NCBI GenBank assembly: GCA_945900735.1
Contig: CAMDJX010000001.1
Coordinates: forward strand, 1-64,000
Origin: Acidimicrobium ferrooxidans DSM 10331
GTDB taxonomy: Bacteria > Actinomycetota > Acidimicrobiia > Acidimicrobiales > Ilumatobacteraceae
Reading direction: 5' to 3'
DNA: 64,000 bases
The notes under the pieces are model-generated. The model was given only the letters and a program-made list of their open reading frames with translations, had not been told where the DNA came from and ran no database searches. Every line of letters begins with the position of its first letter. Positions within the stretch are counted from its first letter, which is position 1. The translations under genes were made by a program, and so were the position numbers. Positions 21,064 to 29,824 of this stretch are shown one piece after another.

Positions 21064-21759
21064 ATGCGCATTGGGATTATTGGAGGTACGGGGCCCGCCG
21101 GAAGTGGCCTTGCTATACGTCTCGGGGTAGCTGGTCACGACGTCGTGATCGGGTCTCGATCAAAGGATCGCTCGGTTGAGAAGGTTGCCGAGCTCGTTGC
21201 TCTGTGGCCGAACCATCAACTTCGATTGACAGCGGGCGATAACGCCGACGCGGTTGGTTGTGAAATCGTGGTTGTTGCAACGCCGTGGGATTCGACCGCC
21301 ACGATTGTCGGCGAGTTCGCCGAAGATTTGCGAGGCAAAGTTGTGATCACGATGGCGAATGCTCTTGTCAAGGTCGGCAAAGAGTTTCAACCACTTGTGC
21401 CCCCGCGCGGAAGCATTGCGGCCCATGTGCAAGCGGAGATACCTCACAGCCGGGTCGTTGCAGCGATGCAACATTTACCCGCAAAAGAGTTGGGCAACCT
21501 CGATCACAAGGTTGATAGCGACGTGTTGATTTGTAGCGACTTTCCAGAAGCCATTGAAGTAGTGAGCGATCTGGTGCAGCAAATACCCGGTTGTCGTCCC
21601 TTGAACACTGGTCGACTGTCGAATGCGTTGGCACTCGAAGCATTTACTGCAGTTCTCTTGCAATTGAACGTTCGATACAAGACAAGAGTTGCACCTCGCC
21701 TTACTGGCATCCCCGATATCGATCCGCGTAACGGACGAAAGACAACAATCTCGGAATGA
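21064..21759 (+). CDS. npdG: F420-dependent NADPH reductase (NADPH:F420 oxidoreductase) family
   Basis: MRIGIIGGTGPAGSGLAIRLGVAGHDVVIGSRS; TMANALVKVG; listed ORF start at 20671 is antisense to fabI and too early. Confidence 0.87.
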   Translation: MRIGIIGGTGPAGSGLAIRLGVAGHDVVIGSRSKDRSVEKVAELVALWPNHQLRLTAGDNADAVGCEIVVVATPWDSTATIVGEFAEDLRGKVVITMANALVKVGKEFQPLVPPRGSIAAHVQAEIPHSRVVAAMQHLPAKELGNLDHKVDSDVLICSDFPEAIEVVSDLVQQIPGCRPLNTGRLSNALALEAFTAVLLQLNVRYKTRVAPRLTGIPDIDPRNGRKTTISE

Positions 21760-22889
21760 TGCGTCTGTACGACACCGCTCTGCAAAACGTTGTTCCGTTT
21801 GAACCAGGGCCAACAGTGTTGATGTACACGTGTGGAATTACTCCCTACGATGCAACCCACTTGGGTCATGCATTCACGTTTATCTCGTACGACGTGTTGC
21901 AACGCAGGTTGATTGATATGGGGCACCAAGTTAAGTGTGTTCGAAATGTGACCGATGTTGACGACCCGCTGTTTGCAAAGGCTCGCGAACTAGGTGTGCA
22001 CTATCTCGACTTAGCGGCTGGGGAGGAGGAACGCTTCGAACGCGACATGGATGCCCTTAATGCCTTGAAAGTGCACAGCACCCCACGCGCGTCATCTGCC
22101 ATTCCCGATATTCGCGGGTTTATCGGCATGGTTATCGACCGCGGCTTTGCTTATCAGGCCGGTTGGTCGGTTTATTTCGATGTTACGAAGTCGGCAAATT
22201 TTGGTGACATCTCGCATTACGACAGCGAAACCATGATTGCCCTTGCTCGTGAGCGCGGAGGCAATGTGGAGGACACCAACAAGCGCCACCCACTGGACTT
22301 TGTGTTGTGGCATCCGTCGGCTTCTGATGAACCAAGTTGGGACACGATGTGGGGTGCTGGTCGGCCGGGTTGGCATATCGAGTGTTCGGCGCTTGCATTG
22401 CGAGAACTTGGCACGACTATCGATCTTCATGGTGGTGGAAGCGACCTGATCTTTCCTCACCACGAATGCGAGCGCGCACAGTCTGAAGCTGCGACCGGAG
22501 CTCCGTTTGTTAAACACTGGATGCATGTGGCGATGGTGTCGATGGACGGTCACAAGATGTCAAAAAGTCGAGGCAATTTGGTTTTTGTAGACAAGTTGCG
22601 AACCGAGAACGACCCGATGGCGATTCGACTCGGGTTGATTGAGCACCACTATCGAGTCGAGTGGGAATGGGACGAAGGTTTGATGACCAGGAACCAGGAA
22701 CGCCTCAGTAAATGGCGCGCGACACGGTCCGCGACGAAGGTGGCTAACGGTCGTACCGTGTTGGAAGATGTTCGAGATGCGCTTGATGACGACCTGGACA
22801 CACCGGCGGCTGTTCGGATGATTGACGATGCGGCTCAACGAGGTTTTGACGTTGGAGATGCAGCGGCGCTATTGGGTGTATTGATGTAA
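21756..22889 (+). CDS. mshC: MshC-like cysteine:glucosaminyl-inositol ligase (mycothiol biosynthesis)
   Basis: CysRS-like fold with MshC-style MYTCGITPYDATHLGHAFTF and NVTDVDDPL, WHIECSAL, KMSKS; short, 377 aa. Confidence 0.77.
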   Translation: MMRLYDTALQNVVPFEPGPTVLMYTCGITPYDATHLGHAFTFISYDVLQRRLIDMGHQVKCVRNVTDVDDPLFAKARELGVHYLDLAAGEEERFERDMDALNALKVHSTPRASSAIPDIRGFIGMVIDRGFAYQAGWSVYFDVTKSANFGDISHYDSETMIALARERGGNVEDTNKRHPLDFVLWHPSASDEPSWDTMWGAGRPGWHIECSALALRELGTTIDLHGGGSDLIFPHHECERAQSEAATGAPFVKHWMHVAMVSMDGHKMSKSRGNLVFVDKLRTENDPMAIRLGLIEHHYRVEWEWDEGLMTRNQERLSKWRATRSATKVANGRTVLEDVRDALDDDLDTPAAVRMIDDAAQRGFDVGDAAALLGVLM

Positions 22890-23629
22890 TGATGAGCAAT
22901 CGGCAGCCGCGCGACGTATATCGAGGTGCGACGCAGTTGCAGTCGCGTGCGAGGCGTGTAGTGCGTCCGCTTTCACGTGCGCTTTGGAAGTTTGAGTTAA
23001 ACGGTTTCGACCAGATCCCAACCGACGGCCCAGCAATATTGTGTGCCAACCACGTCAGTTTTCTTGACTCCGCCTTCATCATGGTGCACGCTCCACGAAA
23101 CATTTCCTTTGTCGGCAAAAGTGAATATATGGATTCCTGGAAGACCAAATTCTTGTTTCCCGCCTTAGGGATGATTCCCGTCGACCGTGAAGGTGGAGAA
23201 AAAGCTAATACGGCGCTGGTAGCTGCTGAGGGCGTGCTTCGACGTGGTGAACTATTCGGAATATTTCCCGAAGGGACTCGAAGTCGCGATGGCATGTTGT
23301 ACAAAGGTCATACGGGCGCCGCACGACTTGCTCTCAAATTGATGTGCCCAATATTTCCGGTTGGTGTGGTTGGCACCCGCGAGATTCAACCCCCGGATGC
23401 AAGACTCCCGAAAACAGGTGGGCGAGTGTCGATCACAGTTGGAAAGGCAATTTCTCCAGAGCGTTATGCATCCCGAACTGATGATCACTTTATCATGCGC
23501 GAGATGATTGATGAAGTGATGTTCGAGATTCAATCCATTACAGGGCAGGAGTACCGCAACGTTTATGCCAACAAGAGAATCAACATTGCCGAGCCTGCCG
23601 ACGGCTCACGTGATTTCACCTCTGTTTAA
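22889..23629 (+). CDS. 1-acyl-sn-glycerol-3-phosphate acyltransferase (PlsC family)
   Basis: NHVSFLDSAFIM and FPEGTRSRDGMLYKGHTGAARLAL motifs. Confidence 0.92.
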   Translation: MMSNRQPRDVYRGATQLQSRARRVVRPLSRALWKFELNGFDQIPTDGPAILCANHVSFLDSAFIMVHAPRNISFVGKSEYMDSWKTKFLFPALGMIPVDREGGEKANTALVAAEGVLRRGELFGIFPEGTRSRDGMLYKGHTGAARLALKLMCPIFPVGVVGTREIQPPDARLPKTGGRVSITVGKAISPERYASRTDDHFIMREMIDEVMFEIQSITGQEYRNVYANKRINIAEPADGSRDFTSV

Positions 23630-23658
23630 TTGCTCCAAAATTCGGTAGTAAGAGAAAC

Positions 23659-23664
23659 TAGACT
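23659..23664 (+). promoter_or_regulatory. Candidate -10 box of thrS
   Basis: TAGACT 9 nt before ATG 23674. Confidence 0.4.
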
Positions 23665-23673
23665 TAAGCGAAG

Positions 23674-25671
23674 ATGACTGCCTCTGCCGCGACTATTGAT
23701 GTTTCTTTACCGGATGGTTCGGTGCGCACCTTGCCTCAAGGTTCGACAGGTCTTGACCTGGCTAAAAGCATCGGTTCGCGCTTGGCCAAGGCTGCGGTCG
23801 CAACCGTAATCAATGGGGCCGAGTCCGACCTTGGCATACAGCTTCCGTCTGGGGCAGTTGTCGCAATTATCACATCCGATTCGGATGCAGGTCGTCACGT
23901 ACTTCGGCACTCGACTGCGCATGTGCTGGCACAAGCCGTTTTGCAGTTATACCCGGGTGCAAAGTTTTCTATTGGGCCTGCTATCGAAGACGGCTTCTAC
24001 TACGACTTCGATTTACCCGGCGCGGCGACATTCAGCGATGATGACCTCTCCAAAATTGATTCGAAGATGCGTGAAATCATCAAAGCTGGTCAACCCTTTG
24101 TGCGCAGCGAGATGTCTTCCGCTGACGCGTTGAAACTATTTGTCGATCAGCCTTATAAGTGCGAAATCATCGAACGCGTTACGACGGGCGCTGCCGACGG
24201 TACAGATGTCAGCGAAGTCCAAGCCGGCGATGTAGTGAGCGTGTATCGCAACACCGAAACATTCGTGGATTTGTGTCGTGGGCCGCACGTCGCGACCACG
24301 TCGGCGCTCGGGCACTTTGCTTTGATGAAGGTTGCAGGCGCGTATTGGCGGGGCAATGAAAAGGGTCCAATGCTGCAGCGAATCTACGGCACGGCATGGG
24401 AGTCAAAATCGGCTTTAGACGAACACATCACTCGACTCGCAGAAGCGGAGAAGCGTGACCATCGAAAGCTTGCTGTTGAAATGGATTTGCTTTCGTTCCC
24501 GCAAGAACTAGGCGGCGGATTGGCGGTTTGGCACCCTAAGGGCGCGATCATTCGCAAGTTGATGGAGGACTACAGCCGCCATCGACATCAGACGGGTGGC
24601 TATCAATTCGTCTTTACTCCGCATATCGCCAACGCCGAGTTATTCGAAACATCTGGACACTTGCATTTCTATAAAGACGGAATGTATCCGCCAATGGAGA
24701 TGGATAACGGCACGTATTATCCCAAGCCGATGAATTGTCCGATGCACTGCCTCATTTACCGCGATCGACAACGCAGTTATCGTGAGCTTCCGCTTCGACT
24801 GTTCGAGCTTGGCACCGTTTATCGCTATGAACGAGCTGGAACACTGCATGGTCTATTGCGCATTCGTGGTTTCACTCAGGACGACAGTCATATTTTCTGC
24901 ACAGAAGATCAAATGGCAGATGAGATTACGTCACTTCTTGATTTCGTTCTATCTGTACTGCGCCAGTTCGGCTTTGAGGATTTCGAATTCAAACTTTCCA
25001 CGCGCGATCCTGATAAATCAGTAGGAACCGACGAAATTTGGGGCAAGGCGACTACTGCTCTGCGCGAAGCTCTAGAGCGCCATGGCGTGCAGTATTCGGT
25101 TAAGGAAGGCGATGCTGCTTTCTATGGTCCAAAGATCGATATCGATGTGCGCGACGCGATCGGCCGCAAGTGGCAATTGAGCACGATTCAATGCGACTTC
25201 AATCTTCCCGAGCGCTTCGGTCTCGAATACATCGGTGCCGACAACGCACGGCATCGTCCAATCATGTTGCACCGCGCCCTGTTCGGTTCGGTGGAGCGAT
25301 TCTTCGGAGTTTTACTCGAACATTACGGCGGCGCATTCCCAACGTGGCTTGCTCCAGTTCAAGTTCGTGTTCTCGCGGTTACTTCTGGGCACGAGGCCTA
25401 TGCGCAGTCACTGGTCGATCAGCTAGTTGCAGAGGGTTTCAGGGTCGACACCTCGACCGCGGATGAGCAGCTTGGCAAACGTATTCGCAGCGCCAAACTC
25501 GAGCGAATTCCGTACGTGCTGGTGGTGGGCGATGATGATGTTGCTCACCAAACAGTCGGTGTCAATCCCCGCGGCGGTGAAGTAGTTCGCGACGTAAAGT
25601 TTTCTGCATTCGCTGAGCAGCTTCGGGTCGAGACTCAGTCAGCTGCAAACATTTCGGGCCTTCGGGGCTAG
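23674..25671 (+). CDS. thrS: Threonyl-tRNA synthetase
   Basis: TGS domain; HSTAHVLAQAV; MNCPMHCLIY; RGFTQDDSHIFC. Confidence 0.97.
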   Translation: MTASAATIDVSLPDGSVRTLPQGSTGLDLAKSIGSRLAKAAVATVINGAESDLGIQLPSGAVVAIITSDSDAGRHVLRHSTAHVLAQAVLQLYPGAKFSIGPAIEDGFYYDFDLPGAATFSDDDLSKIDSKMREIIKAGQPFVRSEMSSADALKLFVDQPYKCEIIERVTTGAADGTDVSEVQAGDVVSVYRNTETFVDLCRGPHVATTSALGHFALMKVAGAYWRGNEKGPMLQRIYGTAWESKSALDEHITRLAEAEKRDHRKLAVEMDLLSFPQELGGGLAVWHPKGAIIRKLMEDYSRHRHQTGGYQFVFTPHIANAELFETSGHLHFYKDGMYPPMEMDNGTYYPKPMNCPMHCLIYRDRQRSYRELPLRLFELGTVYRYERAGTLHGLLRIRGFTQDDSHIFCTEDQMADEITSLLDFVLSVLRQFGFEDFEFKLSTRDPDKSVGTDEIWGKATTALREALERHGVQYSVKEGDAAFYGPKIDIDVRDAIGRKWQLSTIQCDFNLPERFGLEYIGADNARHRPIMLHRALFGSVERFFGVLLEHYGGAFPTWLAPVQVRVLAVTSGHEAYAQSLVDQLVAEGFRVDTSTADEQLGKRIRSAKLERIPYVLVVGDDDVAHQTVGVNPRGGEVVRDVKFSAFAEQLRVETQSAANISGLRG

Positions 25672-25681
25672 AGCACTCACC

Positions 25682-26188
25682 ATGTTGGACAGAATATGGA
25701 ACGGTTGGCGAGCCCAATACGTTCAGCGCGATTCTCATGCAAAGCCCAGCGATGTTTCTGTATTCAGCGAGATACTTTCATCGGGTCTGCCAGACGAGGA
25801 AACCTTTATTGTCCACCGTGGTGAAACGTGTTTTGTAATTCTCAACGCGTTTCCATATTCGCCTGGGCACTTATTGGTCATTCCGTTCCGCGAGGTTCCC
25901 GACCTTGAACTGCTTACAAGCCAAGAACATGCTGAGATTTGGTCGCTCGTTACAAAAGGCGTTCAGGTGTTGAAGGCGGAATACAAGCCGCAGGGTGTGA
26001 ACGTAGGAATCAATTTGGGTCAAGCAGCGGGCGGCAGCGTTGCGCAGCACCTGCATGTGCACATAGTGCCGCGCTGGGGTGGAGACTCCAACTTTATGGT
26101 TGCCATTGCCTCTACAAAGATTTTGCCGGAAGCGTTGGACGTCACAGCACAGCGAGTTCGCGCGCGATGGAAAACTCTGGCAGTGTAA
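25682..26188 (+). CDS. HIT-domain protein (AP4A hydrolase/phosphorylase-like)
   Basis: HIT motif QHLHVHIVPRWGGDSNFM; located between thrS and the PIM genes. Confidence 0.9.
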   Translation: MLDRIWNGWRAQYVQRDSHAKPSDVSVFSEILSSGLPDEETFIVHRGETCFVILNAFPYSPGHLLVIPFREVPDLELLTSQEHAEIWSLVTKGVQVLKAEYKPQGVNVGINLGQAAGGSVAQHLHVHIVPRWGGDSNFMVAIASTKILPEALDVTAQRVRARWKTLAV

Positions 26189-26192
26189 AGAC

Positions 26193-26690
26193 ATGAATAC
26201 CAACGGAGCATCAAGCGACGAAGTTCGCGATCAGTTGCCGCACGATCTCGACGTATCCGCGTTCGTCGGTCCATATCAGTTTCCAGATAACAGCCGAAGG
26301 CGTATTCCTGCATTCATCTACGCATCGTTTTCAGTGGTTTGCCTTGGTGTTTGGCTAATCGCTCGCAATTCCAATTCGGGCACAGTAAATAATGGTTTTG
26401 CAATTGCAGGTATTTGTTTGGCTGCTATTGCGCTCTTCGTGTGGTCGTCATCATGGAAGATGACCGTCAATGAAACCGAGGCATTGGTGTGCGCATCTCG
26501 CGCAGTCGACTTTGCGGTCGGTCATGCTTCCGCGCAACAGGTTTGGCGCGGTCTTCGCAGTCGTCCAACATGGAGAGTTTTCTGTTACAGCGCAGAGGAG
26601 CCGCCGCGAAAACGTGCACTGGTGTTGGTCGATGCCGTTGACGCCAGCATTGTGGAGCAATTGGTGGAGGCCAACCCAGACAAGGTGTAA
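26193..26690 (+). CDS. Putative two-TM membrane protein, unknown function
   Basis: Two hydrophobic segments (FIYASFSVVCLGVWLIA; GFAIAGICLAAIALFVW); ATG 26193 follows the HIT gene stop. Confidence 0.65.
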   Translation: MNTNGASSDEVRDQLPHDLDVSAFVGPYQFPDNSRRRIPAFIYASFSVVCLGVWLIARNSNSGTVNNGFAIAGICLAAIALFVWSSSWKMTVNETEALVCASRAVDFAVGHASAQQVWRGLRSRPTWRVFCYSAEEPPRKRALVLVDAVDASIVEQLVEANPDKV

Positions 26691-26725
26691 CAAGCCTGGG
26701 GGTGTCTAAAGGTAGGGTATTGCCA

Positions 26726-27415
26726 ATGTTTGACGGCAACTTTCGTGTTCACTTCGAAAAGGCATTGCGTCCGGTCGGCGAGTCTCTTCGCCGAACGGGT
26801 CTCTCCCCAGATCATTTCACCGTCCTCGGCCTTGTTGTCGCCGCAGCCGCTTCGGTAGCAATTGGCGCGGGATACCTACAACTGGGTTTGTTGCTCGTTA
26901 TTGCCTCGGCGCTTCCCGATTTGCTGGACGGCGCATTGGCAAAGGCGTCCAATTCTGCTAGTCAGCGCGGCGCTTTTTTTGATTCGGTAATCGACAGAGT
27001 GAGCGATGCACTGATGTTCGGTGGCATTGCTTGGTATTTCGGAAATACACGTGGTGGTACAACTGCGGTCCTACCGTTCGCTGTCATGGGCGTTTCGTTT
27101 CTCATCTCATATGAGCGCGCCAAAGCTGAGGCCCTTGGCCTGAATGCAAAAGGTGGATTAATGGAACGAGCGGAGCGCATCATTCTTGTGTGCTTCGGTT
27201 TGCTTTTCGAGTCGCTGTTGTTTGCGGTCATGTGGGTAATGCTCCTGCTTGTCACCATCACCGCAGTGCAAAGGTTCATCAAGGTTTGGCGTCAGGCCGC
27301 TGTAGCCCCAGTGACCGCAGAGAAAATGGCTGTAAGACGTTCGCGCCGTGCATCTCGCCGTGCCCGTCGTGACGACTATCGCGCACGCTTTCAGCGACGT
27401 CGGCGCACACAGTAA
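26726..27415 (+). CDS. pgsA: CDP-alcohol phosphatidyltransferase (phosphatidylinositol phosphate synthase-like)
   Basis: DLLDGALAKASNSASQRGAFFDSVID matches the CDP-OH-P motif with K at the usual R; ATG 26726 preferred over GTG 26702 because of a TAGGGT box 7 nt upstream. Confidence 0.87.
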   Translation: MFDGNFRVHFEKALRPVGESLRRTGLSPDHFTVLGLVVAAAASVAIGAGYLQLGLLLVIASALPDLLDGALAKASNSASQRGAFFDSVIDRVSDALMFGGIAWYFGNTRGGTTAVLPFAVMGVSFLISYERAKAEALGLNAKGGLMERAERIILVCFGLLFESLLFAVMWVMLLLVTITAVQRFIKVWRQAAVAPVTAEKMAVRRSRRASRRARRDDYRARFQRRRRTQ

Positions 27416-27417
27416 GC

Positions 27418-28362
27418 GTGAACGGCAAGCCTGCTTCAAATCAGGATGCGTTCACAGTTGCGGGGTATCGAGCCGCCTCGTTGTTCGCAAAATTGACACC
27501 TGGGCCAATTGCCCATGCCTCAGCATTTGCATTAAGTGGTCCCCTTTCAATTGCAATGCGATCAAGGCGTTTGATTGTCGAACGCCACCTTCGTCGAATC
27601 AACCCCTCTTTGTCTGGCTTCGCCCTGCGTCAAGCAGCGCAAGAGGCATTCCAAAGTTACGCACGGTATTACCTCGAAACATTTAGGCTCTCCACTCTTT
27701 CACGACAACAGATCGATGATGGATTCAAGATCGAAGGCTTTGAACATATTGAGCACGCTGTGGGTGCTGGCAAGGGAACTGTGTTGGCTTTGCCTCATCT
27801 GGGTGGCTGGGAATGGTCTGGTCGGTGGCTGGTCGATCGGGGTTACGGTCTGACGGCTGTTGTGGAGAAGTTGGACAATGATGATTTGTTCGAGTGGTTC
27901 TTGGAGATGAGAACACGGGTTGGGTTTGACATAATCCCGCTTGACGACAGTGCAGGGTTAAAAGTTAATGAAGCACTCAGGGGCAATAAGATCGTGTCAC
28001 TTCTGTGCGATCGCGACATTGTTCGGGCGGGCGAGAGATCTGGTGTCCAAGTGCAGTTCTTCGGTGAGCAAACCACGGTGCCTGCCGGGCCAGCATTCTT
28101 TGCTCTCCGAACAGGCGCTGCACTCATTCCATTGGCTACGTACTTCACCAAACGCGTAGATGGCCACTTCACGGTTGTTCGACCGCCGATACCGGTGGAT
28201 CGGCAAGGTTCGTTGCGCGACGATGTTGCGCGAATCACACAGTTATTGACAACGGAAATCGAATTGTTGATTCGTCGAGCGCCGGAACAATGGCACTTAT
28301 TTCAACCTAATTGGCCCAGTGACCCTGGCTATCTGGGTATGAACACATCGTTCACTGTTTAA
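27418..28362 (+). CDS. patA: Phosphatidylinositol mannoside acyltransferase (LpxL/HtrB-like)
   Basis: LALPHLGGWEWSG, WHLFQPNW motifs; adjacent to pgsA. Confidence 0.85.
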   Translation: MNGKPASNQDAFTVAGYRAASLFAKLTPGPIAHASAFALSGPLSIAMRSRRLIVERHLRRINPSLSGFALRQAAQEAFQSYARYYLETFRLSTLSRQQIDDGFKIEGFEHIEHAVGAGKGTVLALPHLGGWEWSGRWLVDRGYGLTAVVEKLDNDDLFEWFLEMRTRVGFDIIPLDDSAGLKVNEALRGNKIVSLLCDRDIVRAGERSGVQVQFFGEQTTVPAGPAFFALRTGAALIPLATYFTKRVDGHFTVVRPPIPVDRQGSLRDDVARITQLLTTEIELLIRRAPEQWHLFQPNWPSDPGYLGMNTSFTV

Positions 28363-28718
28363 CGCAGAACATCTCGTAATTCGCTCAGTCGTTCAGTATT
28401 GATGCGATACCAAACCCAGGTTCCACGTTTCGTGCTGGTGATCAACCCTGCTTCGCGTAGAACCTTCAGGTGATGGCTGACGGTCGGCTGGGATCTTCCA
28501 ACTGGTTTGACGAGGTTGCAGGCGCACACTTCTTTCGTCGGCGAAGAGGCGATGATGTTGAAAACCTTAAGTCGGATGGGGTCGGAGAGCGCTGCAAACC
28601 CAGCAGCAAGATGCTCGGTGTTGGGTTTGGACAATCGCTCGTCGCTCAGCGGCGAACAGCAATTGATGTCCTTTGGGATCCGACTGCGAGAAGAAGTTTG
28701 TTGTATATTGATACTCAT
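28359..28718 (-). CDS. arsR: ArsR-family metalloregulator
   Basis: AALSDPIRLKVFNIIASSPTKEVCACNLVKPVGRSQPTVSHHLKVLREAGLI; N-terminal CC pair. Confidence 0.92.
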   Translation of the reverse strand: MSINIQQTSSRSRIPKDINCCSPLSDERLSKPNTEHLAAGFAALSDPIRLKVFNIIASSPTKEVCACNLVKPVGRSQPTVSHHLKVLREAGLITSTKRGTWVWYRINTERLSELRDVLR

Positions 28719-28725
28719 CAATATA
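28704..28725. promoter_or_regulatory. Candidate ArsR operator
   Basis: Perfect 9-bp inverted repeat TATATTGAT-ACTC-ATCAATATA between divergent arsR and arsI, covering the arsR start codon. Confidence 0.7.
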
Positions 28726-28742
28726 TACCAATGGAGGCCAAG

Positions 28743-29171
28743 ATGTCGCGAGTTCAACTGGCGCTGAATGTTCAAAATCTGCAGGATTCAATTGCTTTCT
28801 ATTCCAAGATGTTTGGAACTCAGCCCGCAAAGGTGAGAGAGGGCTACGCAAACTTCGCCATCGCCGAGCCGCCGCTCAAATTAGTGCTTATCGAGACCAA
28901 ATCAGATGGCGTATCCGAATACCAACACCTCAATCATCTTGGTGTGGAGTTGGAGAGTCCGCAGTTGGTGGAGCAGGCAATCGATCAATTCTCGGATCTC
29001 GGATTGGTGGAGAAGATCGAAAAAAGCGAAACGTGTTGTTACGCGGTTCAGGACAAAGTCTGGATGACAAGCCCCGATGGTGCGCCATGGGAGTACTACA
29101 CAGTCCTCGCAGATGCGCCTACTTTCCGAGCAAACATCGCTGCCGCTCCAGGTGGAGATTGCTGCTCGTGA
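28743..29171 (+). CDS. arsI: ArsI/CadI-family VOC metalloenzyme (candidate C-As lyase)
   Basis: MSRVQLALNVQNLQDSIAFYSKMFG; LNHLGVELES; ETCCYAVQDKVWMTSPDGAPWEYYTVL; C-terminal GGDCCS. Confidence 0.87.
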   Translation: MSRVQLALNVQNLQDSIAFYSKMFGTQPAKVREGYANFAIAEPPLKLVLIETKSDGVSEYQHLNHLGVELESPQLVEQAIDQFSDLGLVEKIEKSETCCYAVQDKVWMTSPDGAPWEYYTVLADAPTFRANIAAAPGGDCCS

Positions 29172-29824
29172 TCCGTCGCTTAGCCGCTGAAGCGTTAGGA
29201 ACTGGCTTGCTCATTGTTGCGGTCATAGGTTCCGGAATCATGGCCACGAACCTGACAGACGATGTTGCGTTGCAACTGCTCTGCAATGCAGTGGCCACTG
29301 GAGGAGCACTTGTCGCATTAATCCTCATCTTTGCCCCAGTAAGCGGAGCCTCATTTAATCCGGCTGTTGGAATCGTCGGTGCGCTGCTCGGTGAGGTGAC
29401 TTGGAAACAAACAGCCTTGTATGCAATTGCACAAACAGTTGGCGGTTGCCTGGGCGCTATGACTGCAAACGTCATGTTCGAACATCCAGTGGTGGAGTTA
29501 TCAACGAAGGTGCGCGACGGATCAAACATCTACATTTCCGAAGTCGTAGCAACCGTTGGACTGCTGCTCGTGATTTGGGGAACAATTCGTGCAAACCGAT
29601 CAAACTTGGTTCCGTTCACCGTTGCCGCATGGATTACAGGTGCCTACTTCTTTACATCTTCCACGAGCCTTGCGAATCCTGCTGTGAGTATTGCTCGCTC
29701 ATTGAGTAATTCGTTTGCTGGTATTGACCCGAGCAGCGTGCCAGCATTTATATCGATGCAGATCATCGGCGCCTTCGTCGGTTACTTCATCATTCGCTGG
29801 CTGTTTGATTCGGAGACGAAGTAA
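29168..29824 (+). CDS. MIP/aquaporin family channel in ars cassette
   Basis: Two NPA motifs (SGASFNPAVG and LANPAVSIARSL), six TM-like segments; GTG start overlaps arsI stop. Confidence 0.88.
   Translation: MIRRLAAEALGTGLLIVAVIGSGIMATNLTDDVALQLLCNAVATGGALVALILIFAPVSGASFNPAVGIVGALLGEVTWKQTALYAIAQTVGGCLGAMTANVMFEHPVVELSTKVRDGSNIYISEVVATVGLLLVIWGTIRANRSNLVPFTVAAWITGAYFFTSSTSLANPAVSIARSLSNSFAGIDPSSVPAFISMQIIGAFVGYFIIRWLFDSETK

Noticed and set aside
21756-22889. Annotation as an ordinary cysteinyl-tRNA synthetase
   Set aside because: GITPYDATHLGHA/NVTDVDDPL signatures and short length favour MshC.
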